Shown: piece by piece, positions 23,736 to 33,540 of the stretch
Numbering within the stretch: position 1 is the first letter of the stretch
How the letters are laid out: each line of letters starts with the position of its first letter
Assembly: GCA_015499985.1 (NCBI GenBank)
Contig: JAAAUF010000421.1
Coordinates: forward strand, 1,223 to 34,762
Source: Haplosporangium gracile
Lineage: Eukaryota; Mortierellomycota; Mortierellomycetes; Mortierellales; Mortierellaceae
DNA: 33,540 nucleotides
Reading direction: 5' to 3'
The notes under the pieces: generated by a model
What the model saw: only the letters and a program-made list of their open reading frames with translations
The model's database searches: none
What the model was told of the DNA's origin: nothing
Made by a program: the position numbers and the translations under genes

Positions 23736-24148
23736 CAGAGACTGACGATGAGTAAGGCATAAAGGGTAGACTCTTGAAAAATCCGCCGTTGAAATAAAAG
23801 AATAATAAAATGAAAGATGTTGCACATGCAGCTGATATCGTCTCCCCTGAAAATTGGTGGCGTTTGAATCAACAGTTTCTGTCTGGCTTCCGAATTGATC
23901 GCTTGGGCTGCATCGTCGCACGTCTCGGTGCCACGTCGAAATTATTAAAAGAGGATTGAGCGATATAGGAGAGAGGCCGCCTCTTCGTCTTGCACTTTCA
24001 TCACTTTTCTCTTTTTCTTTTTTCTTTAACCCATCCTTGATCCCCTCTATTTCTCGCTTTACTTCCTTCATCTTCTTACCACCATAACCACAGCACCTAC
24101 TACACACAGCACAGAACTCCTCATCCTCATCACTTTCCTTCATCCTCA
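23736..24148 (+). other. Spacer with 3' end of the F-box relic and RET2 promoter/leader
   Basis: 413 bp without a supported gene. AATAAA-like motifs (AATAAAAGAATAATAAAATG, about 23794-23813) lie about 60 nt after the relic's stop. From about 23970 the plus strand becomes pyrimidine-rich up to the RET2 ATG, as expected for a fungal 5' UTR or promoter. Confidence 0.6.
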
Positions 24149-26925
24149 ATGGTAAAGCCAGCACACTCACACCTTTTCGACACTTCAACAACCTCAAGCT
24201 TCAGGATGATAAAAACGCGACAAATGCTCTACTCTGCCACTGCATGCCGAGCCGGTTATTCACTTCAAGGCAGCTCCCCTCCGCATGGCAGCAGATGACT
24301 GATCGACTCTACTCTATTACCACCCTAGGTTGTCCTCGCGATCTCTGTTTGCACAAAGAGCGGCAAAGGTACATTCCCATCACTGTTCCACATCACATCC
24401 AAGAAGCAATCACCAAAAGTGATCAGTTTCACAGGCAGCCATCATCATCCCACCACCTTAACACACCTCCCTTTTTTCTCATATTTCCCACTTTTGACGT
24501 TCATCAACAGCGCTCATCTCGCGTCAGTTCAGGGAGATGACAAGGGCCAGAATTGAGGGCCTGATCGCCTCGTTCCCAAAGCTGACCAGCAGCGGCCAGC
24601 AGCACACTACTATCGAGACCGACCATGTTCGTTATGTGTACCAGCCTCTGGAGGAGCTATTCATTGTACTTATCACCAACAAGCAGTCCAACATCTTGCA
24701 AGGTAACTTGTCAACGGCCGGAGAAAAAAGATGAAAGAGGAGGACCGCAGGGCTGTCTCTTTTTTGTAAATGACTTCTTGTCAGCAGTGTTAGGACTATA
24801 TTCATGATCCAGGAGCCACTCAACTCACATGCTTGATATTGTGTACGCTTTTTGATGCTTCAAATAGACATTGACACGCTTCAATTGGTCTCCCGAGTTG
24901 TCTCCTCGACCTGTAGACCTACCGACGCTCGTGAGATTGATAGGAACGCGTTCGAGTTGCTGAGCTCCTTTGACGAGATCATTTCGCTTGGATACAGAGA
25001 GAACGTCAACTTGGCTCAGGTCGGCAGCATCTCCGAGATGGACAGTCATGAAGAAAAGATCCAGGAGATGATCGAAAAGGTACCACGAAGCCTCCCTCTC
25101 ACAGGAAAGCTTGGCGGCAGATATTGGGTATCGTACTTCAGCTAACCCATTTCTCCACTTTCATCTTAAACATGACGTAATAGAACAAGGAGCGCGAGGC
25201 AAAGGAGGAACTCAAGAGGAGAGCGAAGATCTTGGACTTGCAGAGAAAAGAGCAGAGAAAAAATACTGGAGGCATGGGAGGCGGATATGGTCAGGGCGGC
25301 ATGGGTGGCATGGGTGGCATGGGTAGCGGTGGCTATGGCCAGAGCAGCCCCATGGGTTTCGGAGGACAGTCCGGTATGGGCGGTATGGGTGGTATGGGCA
25401 ACGGCAACGGCAACCAGGGCTACAACTCGCCATCTCCCTCCATGGACAACAACTCTTCCAAGTTCAGGTATGCGACCTCGTCGTGTTCACTGTACATATT
25501 ATATGGCTACAGGAAACACAGAAACCAGAGGACTAACCTGTAGATGATCGCCCTACTTACACACAAAAAATGATAGTAACCCTGCCTCTAAGACGCCTGC
25601 GACAAAGGCCAGAGGCATGCAATTGGGACGCAAGCAGAACAACAGCGACTTGTTTGAATCGCTTCGTTCAGAAGTCGAGGCCGCACCTGCGCCTCAACAG
25701 TACCAGCAGCAACATCAGTCACCCGCTCAGAACAGCTACTCTGCGTCCGCAGAGCCAGCCTTCCCCATGGAGAGCGTGCATGTTCAGATTGAGGAAAAGA
25801 TTACCATGGTCGCCAACCGGGACGGTGGTCTGGAAAGTATGGAGGTCAAGGGAGACTTGATGCTCCGCGTCTCGGATCCTTCTCGCGCCAAGATTAGCCT
25901 TGCTCTTCGCCATCTTGAGGACCCCAACATCCAATTCAAGGTACATAGAGGAGATTATCTGGGGATGCTTGGATACTTTGTAGAAGAATGAAAGTTCTAG
26001 AGACTAACATTGTTTCTTTTTTTTTTTCGTTTGATTTTGATAGACCCATCCAAATGTCAACAAGGTCCTTTTCAACAGCGAAAAGATGATCGCCTTTAGA
26101 GATTCCTCAAAAGAATTCCCATTGAACACGCCAACAGGAGTATTACGTTGGAGATATCTCAGCAAGGACGAGAGCTCTATTCCTCTTTCCAGTAAGCCCG
26201 CCCTCACTTCGCGTTGCTTGGTTATTTCTTTGAAGGATCAGGCACATGTGTGCAATTACTAACTTCAATTGCCCAAATGATCCCCATAGTCAACTGCTGG
26301 CCTTCCCCTGCTGGAGATGGATCGAGCGATGTCAACATTGAATACCAGTTGGAGAACGAGGAGATGGAGCTCAAGAACGTCAACATTATCATCCCTCTTC
26401 CGTAAGTCACCCACCTCAACATGGTTGCTATATGCAAACTCTTGATTTGATTGCTCGAAAGGATATAACTAACGCTTTTATTATGCTGCATTATTTTTTG
26501 GTATGATAGACATGGGGCAAACCCTACTGTGGGCGAGGTGGATGGCGAATATGTTGTGGACCGTCAGCAGGGCGTTTTGATCTGGCAGCTGCCTTTTATT
26601 GATTCCTCCAACGCATCTGGATCTTTGGAGTTCAACTGCGAGGGCGAAGACACTGAGAACTTCTTCCCCGTCTCTGTTCAGTTTGAGAGCGAGCGTCTCA
26701 TCTGCGACGTCGATGTAAGACTTCTTTCCTTTTTGTTGTACCTCTGCGCTGCTGTACGATTTGAATTTTCAGCTATTTGTGTGTTGTGAAGCGACATCAA
26801 GACTTACAATTCCTTTCCCTTTTCCTGACGAATAGGTTATTGCTGTTACGCAAGTGGCGGACGGATCAAGTGTTCCATTCTCAAAGCAAAGTGTTCTTAC
26901 ACCAGCTGAATACTCTGTCATGTAG
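24149..26925 (+). CDS. RET2: Coatomer subunit delta (delta-COP)
   Basis: Ten exons, 24149-24151 (ATG only), 24329-24368, 24511-24702, 24868-25079, 25184-25467, 25577-25940, 26044-26191, 26290-26401, 26510-26714 and 26836-26925, join in phase to 549 residues (yeast Ret2 is 546). The N-terminal longin domain has the family signature: [20 protein letters not shown], then [18 protein letters not shown], then [21 protein letters not shown] basic coiled-coil-like stretch (about 150-177) is followed by a Met/Gly-rich linker (about 178-225). The mu-homology domain (about 305-549) contains [20 protein letters not shown] and ends near LTPAEYSVM. Delta-COP is part of the COPI coat that retrieves cargo from Golgi to ER; its MHD binds tryptophan-based motifs and Dsl1. 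The ATG-only first exon follows from phase: the next exon begins VVLAIS, immediately after the expected Met. Confidence 0.97.
25271..25400 (+). repeat. GGC/ATG-rich minisatellite encoding Met-Gly repeats in delta-COP
   Basis: Tandem GGYATGGGY units encode repeated GGM/GMG motifs interspersed with Tyr, Gln and Ser. It sits in exon 5, between the N-terminal longin/coiled-coil part and the mu-homology domain, so it is a flexible interdomain linker. Confidence 0.85.
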
Positions 26926-27200
26926 AAGATACAACTACAAAGTTCGTGAATCACAGGAAAAGATTGCGAGGTTGACTTTCTTAGACCTATCCTCGCTCCA
27001 CTTTCTCTCCACTACTTGAAAATCGTTAACAGCTAAATGACATAGAAAAAAAAACTGTCGGACCAAGCAAATACATAATTTTTGAATATCTTGAACAACT
27101 TTGTATGTGTTTAATCTAATGATTTGTTTTATTCTTTGAACACTTTGCTGACGTTCGTGTTGCTCAAAAAGTAAAAACCATATTCCTAATCCGTTTTAGT
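26926..27200. terminator. Convergent 3' ends of RET2 and frataxin
   Basis: A 275 bp spacer between converging genes. On the minus strand an AATAAA (plus-strand TTTATT at 27128-27133) lies about 70 nt after the frataxin stop. An A/T-rich stretch around 27040-27110 may serve RET2. No gene was seen. Confidence 0.5.
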
Positions 27201-28169
27201 TTACTTTGCGGCATCCAGAGGAACATCGATCTCAATCCCGATAGCTTTAGTGATCTCTGTGTCGAGCAAGTACTTCAACGAATGATGATCGCGTCCATAG
27301 AACCAGATCTGGTGCTCGGCGTCGAAATCGTACCGTTTTGGTCCACTGGTGGGCGACGAGAGCCAAAGCTGCTTGTTAGGTGGTTGTTTGTTGACGACGT
27401 AGGTTCCCTTGTTGCCCAGTTTAAGTGTCATCACTCCGCTCTATGAAAAAAAATTGAAGTCAACGGGGAATTTTTCGTGAGAAATAAAATTTAGGCGGGA
27501 GAAAATGTGGAGTCCGTTGATATTTTGTTGCTCGTTTACGTGCTTTCCCGAAGCAATGTCGCAAAATCCACACATAGACATACTCATATAAGAAGAAGGA
27601 ATCCTTCGCCGTTCAAGAAAACACACACCTTTTTGCATGAACTCACCTGATATTCGACATCGTATCCAGGGATCTCATGCTCGTCGCCCAGATCTTCAAA
27701 GTACTCGACCATTCTGTCCATGCTGGCGTCTGACGCTGTGTGGTAATCGTCCTCGGACAAATCGCTATTTCATTTATTGTTGTTTTGAAAAAAAGAATGC
27801 ATCGGAAGCAATTAGCAACGGAGCAAATTGAGACAATATCCATTGTTCCTGACTGCGGAGTAGATCAAAATGATTCCTGGCCGCGTTGGATGGTATATCA
27901 TACCTAATGGTGTAGGTAGGCTCTGGTGATGAGGGTGACATAGTGGTATAGGTGCGCAAGGAGGAGGAGGAGATGAAAAAGGGAGCTGAGGATCGAGAGA
28001 TCATAGTCTGAGGAAGGCGAGCGAGACGTCCCGAAGAAGTTGCAGTCGTCGTGAAAGTTGAAGTAGGAGTGTACGTGCGAGCCGAGGTGGTGGGTTGGCT
28101 CTTACGGATGAGTCTTATTTTCGCCAGGGATGTCCTTGTAATGCGTGTTCCTTGCGTTGCTGCAGACAT
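27201..28169 (-). CDS. YFH1: Frataxin, mitochondrial iron-sulfur cluster assembly protein
   Basis: Three exons on the minus strand, 28169-27904, 27764-27647 and 27440-27201, join in phase to 207 residues. The first ~85 residues are rich in Ser, Thr and Arg with almost no acids, a typical matrix-targeting sequence. The mature domain begins with an acidic helix ([22 protein letters not shown]). It contains the frataxin signature [19 protein letters not shown], then SGPKRYDF, and ends after [19 protein letters not shown]. Frataxin binds the Nfs1-Isd11-Isu complex and stimulates Fe-S cluster assembly. The start at 28169 is chosen because the targeting peptide begins there; the open frame continues to another ATG at 28391, but that extension lacks targeting character and runs through the promoter. 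Donors are GTATGA and GTGAGT; acceptors are AAATAG and TCATAG. Confidence 0.97.
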
Positions 28170-28409
28170 TGTAGTGGTGTTGATGGCGAAGTTGATGGAC
28201 TGAATTGGGTTTGAAAGAAGAAAAGGAAAAGATGAATAAAGAAAGTGGAGTTTCTTCAAGTGGGCGCTCGACAAGAAAGGTAATAAGCAGTCACCTCGCA
28301 GGTTTTGTTTACCGTACCAAAGTTGGACAACGGGAATGCCTTCGCCGACCTTGTCACCTCTCTCACCTCTACTCTCTCCCTTCAAGACCATCGATCGCCC
28401 ATATACACA
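28170..28409. promoter_or_regulatory. Divergent promoter of frataxin and bL9m
   Basis: Only 240 bp separate the start codons of two divergently transcribed nuclear genes for mitochondrial proteins, so both leaders and any shared elements must lie here. No specific factor site can be assigned by eye. Confidence 0.65.
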
Positions 28410-30240
28410 ATGTTCTCCGTCAGCAGGTCATCCCTCTCAACCGTCAGCAGATCCACCATACATGTCGTCAAGGTACAACAGCAACCAGCCAGCCATGGGA
28501 ACAACTCTGCACTTTGAACTCAAAACCAGGAACCTGATCAGTCTACCTTTCCAGCGGGCAAAACAAATGAATATGAAGTTGGGCTACCTTGAGCAACTGA
28601 GAGGAGGGCTCAGGACTATGAAGATGGGTGAGAATGGCAGTAAACAAGGCGGACAAATCATCTAGGATCAGCACTAACGGCGCCCCTCTTCCGCTTGCAA
28701 TCATATCTAAAATAGCGCTGGAAGTCTCAAAAGTCGATTGAGGTGACTCTCAGGGCAAATGTTCTGGGACTCGGAAAGCCAGGTACGCGCGGAGAAACAC
28801 ACACACTAAGGAATTCAGGAGGGTCGACATAACATACGACAGCCATCGGGTGTAGACAATATGTTATAGGGCATGCTGTTGTGTAGCAAGGAGCCAAGGA
28901 GAGTCAGTACGCTTACGAAAGAGACCTCATCTAACGCCCTATCTCCCTTTTCAATTGAATCCGCGGCGGACGATATTATTCGTTGTTATTTTCATGGGTA
29001 CCCGTCGGGGCTGCTCTTATCTAGGCGATGTTGTCAATGTTGCCGGTAAGTCATTGTTTTGTGTGTCCCCTATAGTTTTGTTTACGCGCTGGTGATTCTC
29101 GTGGTTTATATTGTATTACACATGGGATTTATTAGTATCCCTCACAGCTGATTATGATTATTTGGCTATTGTGTTGCATGTGTATATGTGTACCAAAAAC
29201 AGCAAAAAAATGTATACAAGATCGTACGATGTTTACATGCCGTCTCTCTTTTTCTCCACGGACATTAATTAGTTGGAAGGATGAGGAACCAGCTTTACCC
29301 CATGAGACTCGCCAACTATATCGACAAGAATGCTCAACATTTCAAGGAGGCCACCATTGCCGGGCAGAACGCCCTTCAGCAGATTCAGGAGATCAATAAG
29401 GTAGGACAGAAAACATACTCACGCGGAAGTAAGGGAGGGTGGAAGACGCTCAGCAAGTACACCGACATAAGGGTACAACAAACAACAACGGGGAAGGGCA
29501 CTAGCATTTTTGTCATTGTCAGTTGATCAATTTGGCCGTTAGGCTTAAGCTTGAGCTTGGGCTTGGGCTTGTCCGACATTTCATTTCTGTTTAAAGTGAA
29601 AAGCAAACAATACGTGCCCCCCTGGACACCCTTGGACCTGTTGCCTTTCATGACGGAGGTTTCTCCATCTCTACCTCGTCGCGGATCTCTACAAAAGCCA
29701 AGTATTAGATCTTCATATGTCCGCGATAGAGGCACAGGCCTAACCATTTATACCAATTGGAAATTACCTCCGCCCCTCACGGCACCGACACCGCCCAGCG
29801 ACTCTCTTTTATTTTTCTTTCGAGATGTGGGATCCTCCCTCACCTGTCACCCTCCACGTCTGTCTGGCACGCGGCCCAATTCTCACCCACTCACCTCCCT
29901 CCCTCCTTCTCTTTTCGTTTATTCTAAATAGGCACATCAACAAGCAGTCAAGAAGGAGCAGCGCATCGTCCACCTTCAAGATATTCGCAACCGCCTCCAG
30001 GCATTGCCTCCTCTGGTCTTCTCGCGTGCCGTCAATGAAGTCTTGCCCGGTTCAAAAACGATTTTCGGATCTGTTCAGGCTGAGGATGTGATTAAGGAGC
30101 TCAAGGAGAAGCACGGAATTGTGGTTGACAAGGTTGCGGTCCAGGGTACTAAAATCAAGTCCGTTGGTGACTCTTGGGCACGCGTGGATCTTGCGGATTT
30201 GGGGACTGTCGAGCTCAAGGTTGTTGTTGAGAGGCGTTAA
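28410..30240 (+). CDS. MRPL50: Mitochondrial large-subunit ribosomal protein bL9m
   Basis: Five exons, 28410-28472, 28716-28782, 29025-29045, 29273-29400 and 29932-30240, join in phase to 195 residues. Exon 1 encodes a Ser/Arg-rich presequence (MFSVSRSSLSTVSRSTIHVV). Exon 2 gives IEVTLRANVLGLGKPG, the 21-nt exon 3 gives GDVVNVA, and exon 4 gives GRMRNQLYPMRLANYI. Together these match the bL9 N-domain pattern (V-x-L-x-x-x-V-x-x-L-G-x-x-G-D-V-V-x-V-x-x-G-x-x-R-N-x-L-x-P-x-x-x-A). The C-domain includes ELKEKHGIVVDKVAVQG and ends LGTVELKVVVERR, as in bL9. Two globular domains joined by a long helix fit the family. Introns (243, 242, 227 and 531 nt) greatly exceed the coding length. Yeast bL9m is Mrpl50. 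The exon 1-2 junction is the least certain part. Confidence 0.85.
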
Positions 30241-31714
30241 TTGCAGAGGAGAAGCATGTAGGTTGGAGGAGCTAGACCGGAGAGTTTTATTATCTTTATG
30301 TGGATTCAAGTACATACAAAGCCGGATCGTCATTGTAGACAGGAGTGGTTAAGGACAAACAAAACTGGGAGCATCATAGATAGACATTTACCAAGGACAA
30401 CATACCTCCTGGCATAAAAGCGCATTTTTTTTTTAAATTGGGTTATTACGCGATGACTAAAACGAATTATATCCATGGTGCAACGACAATTGTAATATAT
30501 AGAAAAGATGATGAATGGACGACTTCAACAGAAAAGAAAAAAAAGAGCGCGTGGTAATTTTGAACGGCATCAATTTGTGTACCCCTGCTTTTCTGCAGGT
30601 GGTTCTTGTTTGCATCGTCATAGCAGTAGGGGGTGTCAACAAAACATAAACTCGAATTAAGATGGAGGAAGAGGAGGATGAAGGAGGAGGAGAGAGTGTC
30701 CAATAGCATCGGATGATGCCTTGTTGAGCGTCAATAACGGGTCCCTTTTTATTTATGGGTGTTGAACATGACTAAGGAGTAATGCACAACAATACTTCTC
30801 CTCCACAAGACATACAATTATGCTCTCGAGTGACCTCTCCCTCAACGGAGGAGGAAGGTTTTTTTTTTTGTTTACATGCAGCATAATTGTGATTATGGTT
30901 GCGGGCCATTTGTTGTATTTCCTATCTGCTCACTAAACAAAACGTGCCTTGTCGCCCTCTCCCTCGCTCTTTCCTCATCCCTGACAAACAGACGACCGCC
31001 CAGTACAGCTACAGTAGAATGTCAGTCAGGTAGCTCTTTTTTGAATGATAACGAAAAGTGCGAGGAGGGTCGAGGGGTGTATCTATTCGAGCATTTTAGG
31101 ATCAAAGCGTCGTTCTTTTTTTTTTAATTGCATACATACAAACTCCAAGGGTTTATCCTTTGTCATTGGGATTGTGCATTGTATATGGACATTGGTAATG
31201 GCCCTAAACTGATGTATGTGCATGTACAACGGGGGGCGACTGTTACCCCTGAGGTACGCCCATTGCGACCAATGCATTGTGTTCCCTCCCTTTTCTCGTT
31301 TTTCTTTTAAAGATGCACCCTTCCCCCCTTTTTTTTCTAGGGCAGACCCATGTTCGATCGATTGTTGCGCTAATGCATCCCATGCCAAAGTCTCTTTCCT
31401 CCTAACGACTCTTTTCCTTCCCTTCCCTTTTCCGCACCATCGTTGCTCCCTCCTCTCCCCTTCCTCACTCCCCCTTCCGCCTCAACGGTCAACATCCACC
31501 TTCCTCCTTCCTTACGTTCTCGCGTCCTCCTTTCCTTTCCTCTTTTTTTTTTTTTCTTTTTGTACAGCACCTTCTCTCGTGCTTCCTTACTTTCCTCTTT
31601 GAGCTTCCTTACTTTCCTCTTTGAGCTTCCTTACCCCTGTCTCTGTTCCCTCCCTCCCTCACCCCTTTCCCCTTCACTCGTTCACGCAGAAAGTCAACCG
31701 AAAAAAAAGAGAGA
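30241..31714. other. Intergenic region bL9m to the terminal gene
   Basis: About 1.5 kb with no supported gene on either strand; the open frames present are short and low-complexity. It includes the bL9m 3' UTR, a purine-rich plus-strand stretch (about 30658-30700), and a long pyrimidine-rich stretch from about 31380 to 31680 that probably belongs to the promoter or 5' UTR of the next gene. Confidence 0.6.
31581..31634 (+). repeat. 22-bp pyrimidine-rich tandem repeat, about 2.5 copies
   Basis: The unit GCTTCCTTACTTTCCTCTTT plus GA occurs at 31581-31602 and 31603-31624 exactly, and its first 10 bases recur at 31625-31634. It lies 80-135 bp before the next gene's ATG, so it is in the promoter or 5' UTR. 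Confidence 0.95.
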
Positions 31715-33340
31715 ATGTCACGCTCGCGTCCAACAAATCCATTCATTCGCAATGAATCAACTTCAGGCAGCAGCAGTGGTCCTCATCCCAACAAGGACCG
31801 CAATAGCTTTATTATCGTCAACAACGATATCATGATCCTCCCCGGAGACCAACTCGACTACCAGCCAAGCAGCGACGACGATACCCTCTCGACTGCTAGC
31901 AGCAGTAGTGGCCATAGAAGTCCTACTTCGCTGCATTTGCCACCTCCTATCTCTGTCCATGCTCGCACTCAGCAGTCTCCCCATAAACACCAGCAATCCC
32001 AGCAGCAACAAGCTCGTACGCGACCAGCCCCAGCCCAGCCATCGTCGTCGTCGTCTACGACTAATAATAACACAAGGCGGACCCCGGTGGCGCCTCCGCG
32101 CAAGACGTCGTTTGAGTGGATCCCGACCCCACTGCCGACTACACAGTCCCGACGGGCTTTGGCTCATGACAATCTCAGTCCACAACAACGTTCAGGTCAG
32201 CACCAACTCCGCACCGAGAAACAAACAGCCGCTGCTCCTTCTTCTTCTACTTCTCCAACTGCAAATTCCTCTCTTCAGCGCACACCTTCCTTCTCCACAC
32301 CCCAACGACCCCCTCCTCCAACCGTCTCTCCCTTCATGTCCGATCTCCCCCTCTACAGCACCAGAACCACTGGCCCTTCTAAACAACAACAGCAACAGCA
32401 ATCTACATTCAACAATACTCATGATTACAACCCTCACTCCCTTGCTGCTCACTCAAGGGATGTCGAGATGCAAGAACGCAGTCGAAGCCGACAGCAACAA
32501 CTGCCCACGGTAGCAAGGTCATCCTCTCTCAACCATAACAATAATAACAACAACGACACTTATACCCTTCCAACTCCTTCGCCTTCAAGTACGGTTGACA
32601 ACCCCAACTCAGACCCCTCTCTCAGCCGAGGCGACAGCACACTTGACAGATCCTTATCAACAAACCGTAGCGGCTCGAGCGAAGCCGATGGAAGAGGACG
32701 AGGAGGGAGAGACAGAAATGCAGGCGGTCGCACAACAGGATCAACAACAGCACATCATGCCACTCAAACACACAGGAGTAATAGCAAGAGCGCCGACCAT
32801 AATGCCTCAAACTATAATTCTTCGGCCTCTCGTTCTTCCAGCACACGAGTTGCAAACCACATCGACCCCTCGACAGGACAGAGACAGGAACTGCGAGGAG
32901 ATAGTACTGGTGGAGGAATCTCGTCCTTTTTTGGTGGACTGTTTGGAGGGGGAAGCGGAGGATCTACCAAGAGTAAACAGTCTGCATCCAACGCCGCCAC
33001 CAATCGGACCACAAAGAGGAAGGATACTGTAGGTGGACTGCCGGCGAGTGCTTCTGGAAGCAAGAACGACCTGATTGACCGTTCTCAGCTACAATATCAT
33101 CCTTCTGGCGAGAAGCTCAGCGGCTCGGCCTTTGTCCAGCAGGACCCATTATCTCGGAAGAAGGGCTTGCCAGGAAAGGATGGTCGGGAACCAGAGACGG
33201 ACATGTTCAACTTTGTCGACACTATGCTGGACATGCCTGTGAATCCGACCTGGAGCCAGGTCATTGTCAAGCTGCTCAAGGTCCTGGCGGTGATGTGCAT
33301 CTGTTACTTTGGCCTCATGGCGCTCTACTTTGGTGCAGAG
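31715..33340 (+). CDS. Disordered protein with one transmembrane segment, unknown function, 3' partial
   Basis: One long first exon of 542 codons stays open from the ATG at 31715 to a GTAAGC donor after 33340; the remaining 200 bases of the window are T-rich and intron-like. I do not recognise the family. The first ~480 residues are low-complexity: Ser, Gln, Asn, Thr and Pro-rich, with runs such as QQQQQQ and NNNNNN, and a Gly-rich patch (SSFFGGLFGGGSGG). Near 505-541 there is a more ordered stretch (FNFVDTMLDMPVNPTWSQV) followed by one hydrophobic helix (LAVMCICYFGLMALYFGA). The end of the exon therefore looks like the start of a membrane-anchored domain, with a long N-terminal tail probably on the cytosolic or nucleoplasmic side. 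Codon choice and the absence of stops over 1.6 kb support real coding. Confidence 0.75.
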
Positions 33341-33540
33341 GTAAGCAAGCATACTTGGTCCCTTTTTTTTTTTTTACCTTTATTCGAACATTCCTTTGTC
33401 CACTTTAGTCCGATCGATTTTGCTCAACAGCAACTAACCCATTTGCTCTCAACTTTGTTTTATTTTTTTTTTCCTTTCCCCCACCTTTTTTTTTTATTTT
33501 CTTTTGAGCCTGCTGATCATTCTCTCTTTTTGCCATCACT
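33341..33540 (+). other. Intron start of the terminal gene
   Basis: This begins with a GTAAGC donor and has several long T runs. A CACTTTAG at about 33402-33409 or CTCAACAG at about 33422-33429 could be an acceptor, but no convincing coding exon follows before the window ends. Confidence 0.45.

Noticed and set aside
1..33540. tRNA genes, rRNA, CRISPR arrays or intact transposons
   Set aside because: No box A/B pair with a cloverleaf, no rRNA-like stretch, no spaced direct-repeat array, and no transposase or reverse-transcriptase ORF was seen by eye; a low-copy degenerate relic could be missed.

Overview
This window looks like nuclear chromosomal DNA of an early-diverging filamentous fungus, most likely Mortierellomycota (Mortierella-like). 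The genes are intron-rich, with GTAAGT-type donors, CTAAC-like branch sites and YAG acceptors. The encoded proteins are fungal orthologues (an EF-hand MscS channel, ERB1, delta-COP), and there is a decayed F-box/leucine-rich-repeat gene of a type abundant in that lineage. The taxonomic placement is an inference; no marker sequence was searched.

Layout: (1) 1-3377, minus strand: 5' part of an EF-hand MscS-type mechanosensitive channel, cut off by the window start, with a pyrimidine-rich leader and possible extra upstream exons. (2) 3378-5194: intergenic. (3) 5195-6779, plus: ribosomal protein uL4 (RPL4), whose first coding exon appears to be only the ATG. (4) 7250-10094, plus: ERB1/BOP1, five exons, 60S assembly. 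(5) 10769-21984, plus: an eight-exon gene for a protein of about 3507 residues with a C1-type zinc finger and helical-repeat-like regions. My best call is a fungal UNC80-like protein, but this rests on size and general architecture. (6) 22322-23735, plus: F-box/LRR pseudogene. (7) 24149-26925, plus: coatomer delta subunit (RET2), ten exons, also starting with an ATG-only coding exon. (8) 27201-28169, minus: frataxin, convergent with RET2. (9) 28410-30240, plus: mitochondrial ribosomal protein bL9m, divergent from frataxin across a 240 bp spacer and containing a 21-nt microexon. (10) 31715-33340 and beyond, plus: disordered protein with one transmembrane segment, 3' end outside the window.

The genes are mostly housekeeping and do not form one pathway. 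Two functional neighbourhoods stand out: RPL4 next to ERB1 (both 60S subunit), and frataxin divergent from bL9m (both mitochondrial). The least ordinary item is the giant C1-finger protein. If the UNC80 assignment holds, it would be a relative of the NALCN channel auxiliary subunit in a fungus. It also carries three PKA-like RRxS motifs spaced exactly 29 residues apart. No tRNA, rRNA, CRISPR array, intact transposon or bacterial-type operon was seen. All exon boundaries were derived by eye from splice consensus, phase continuity and protein homology.
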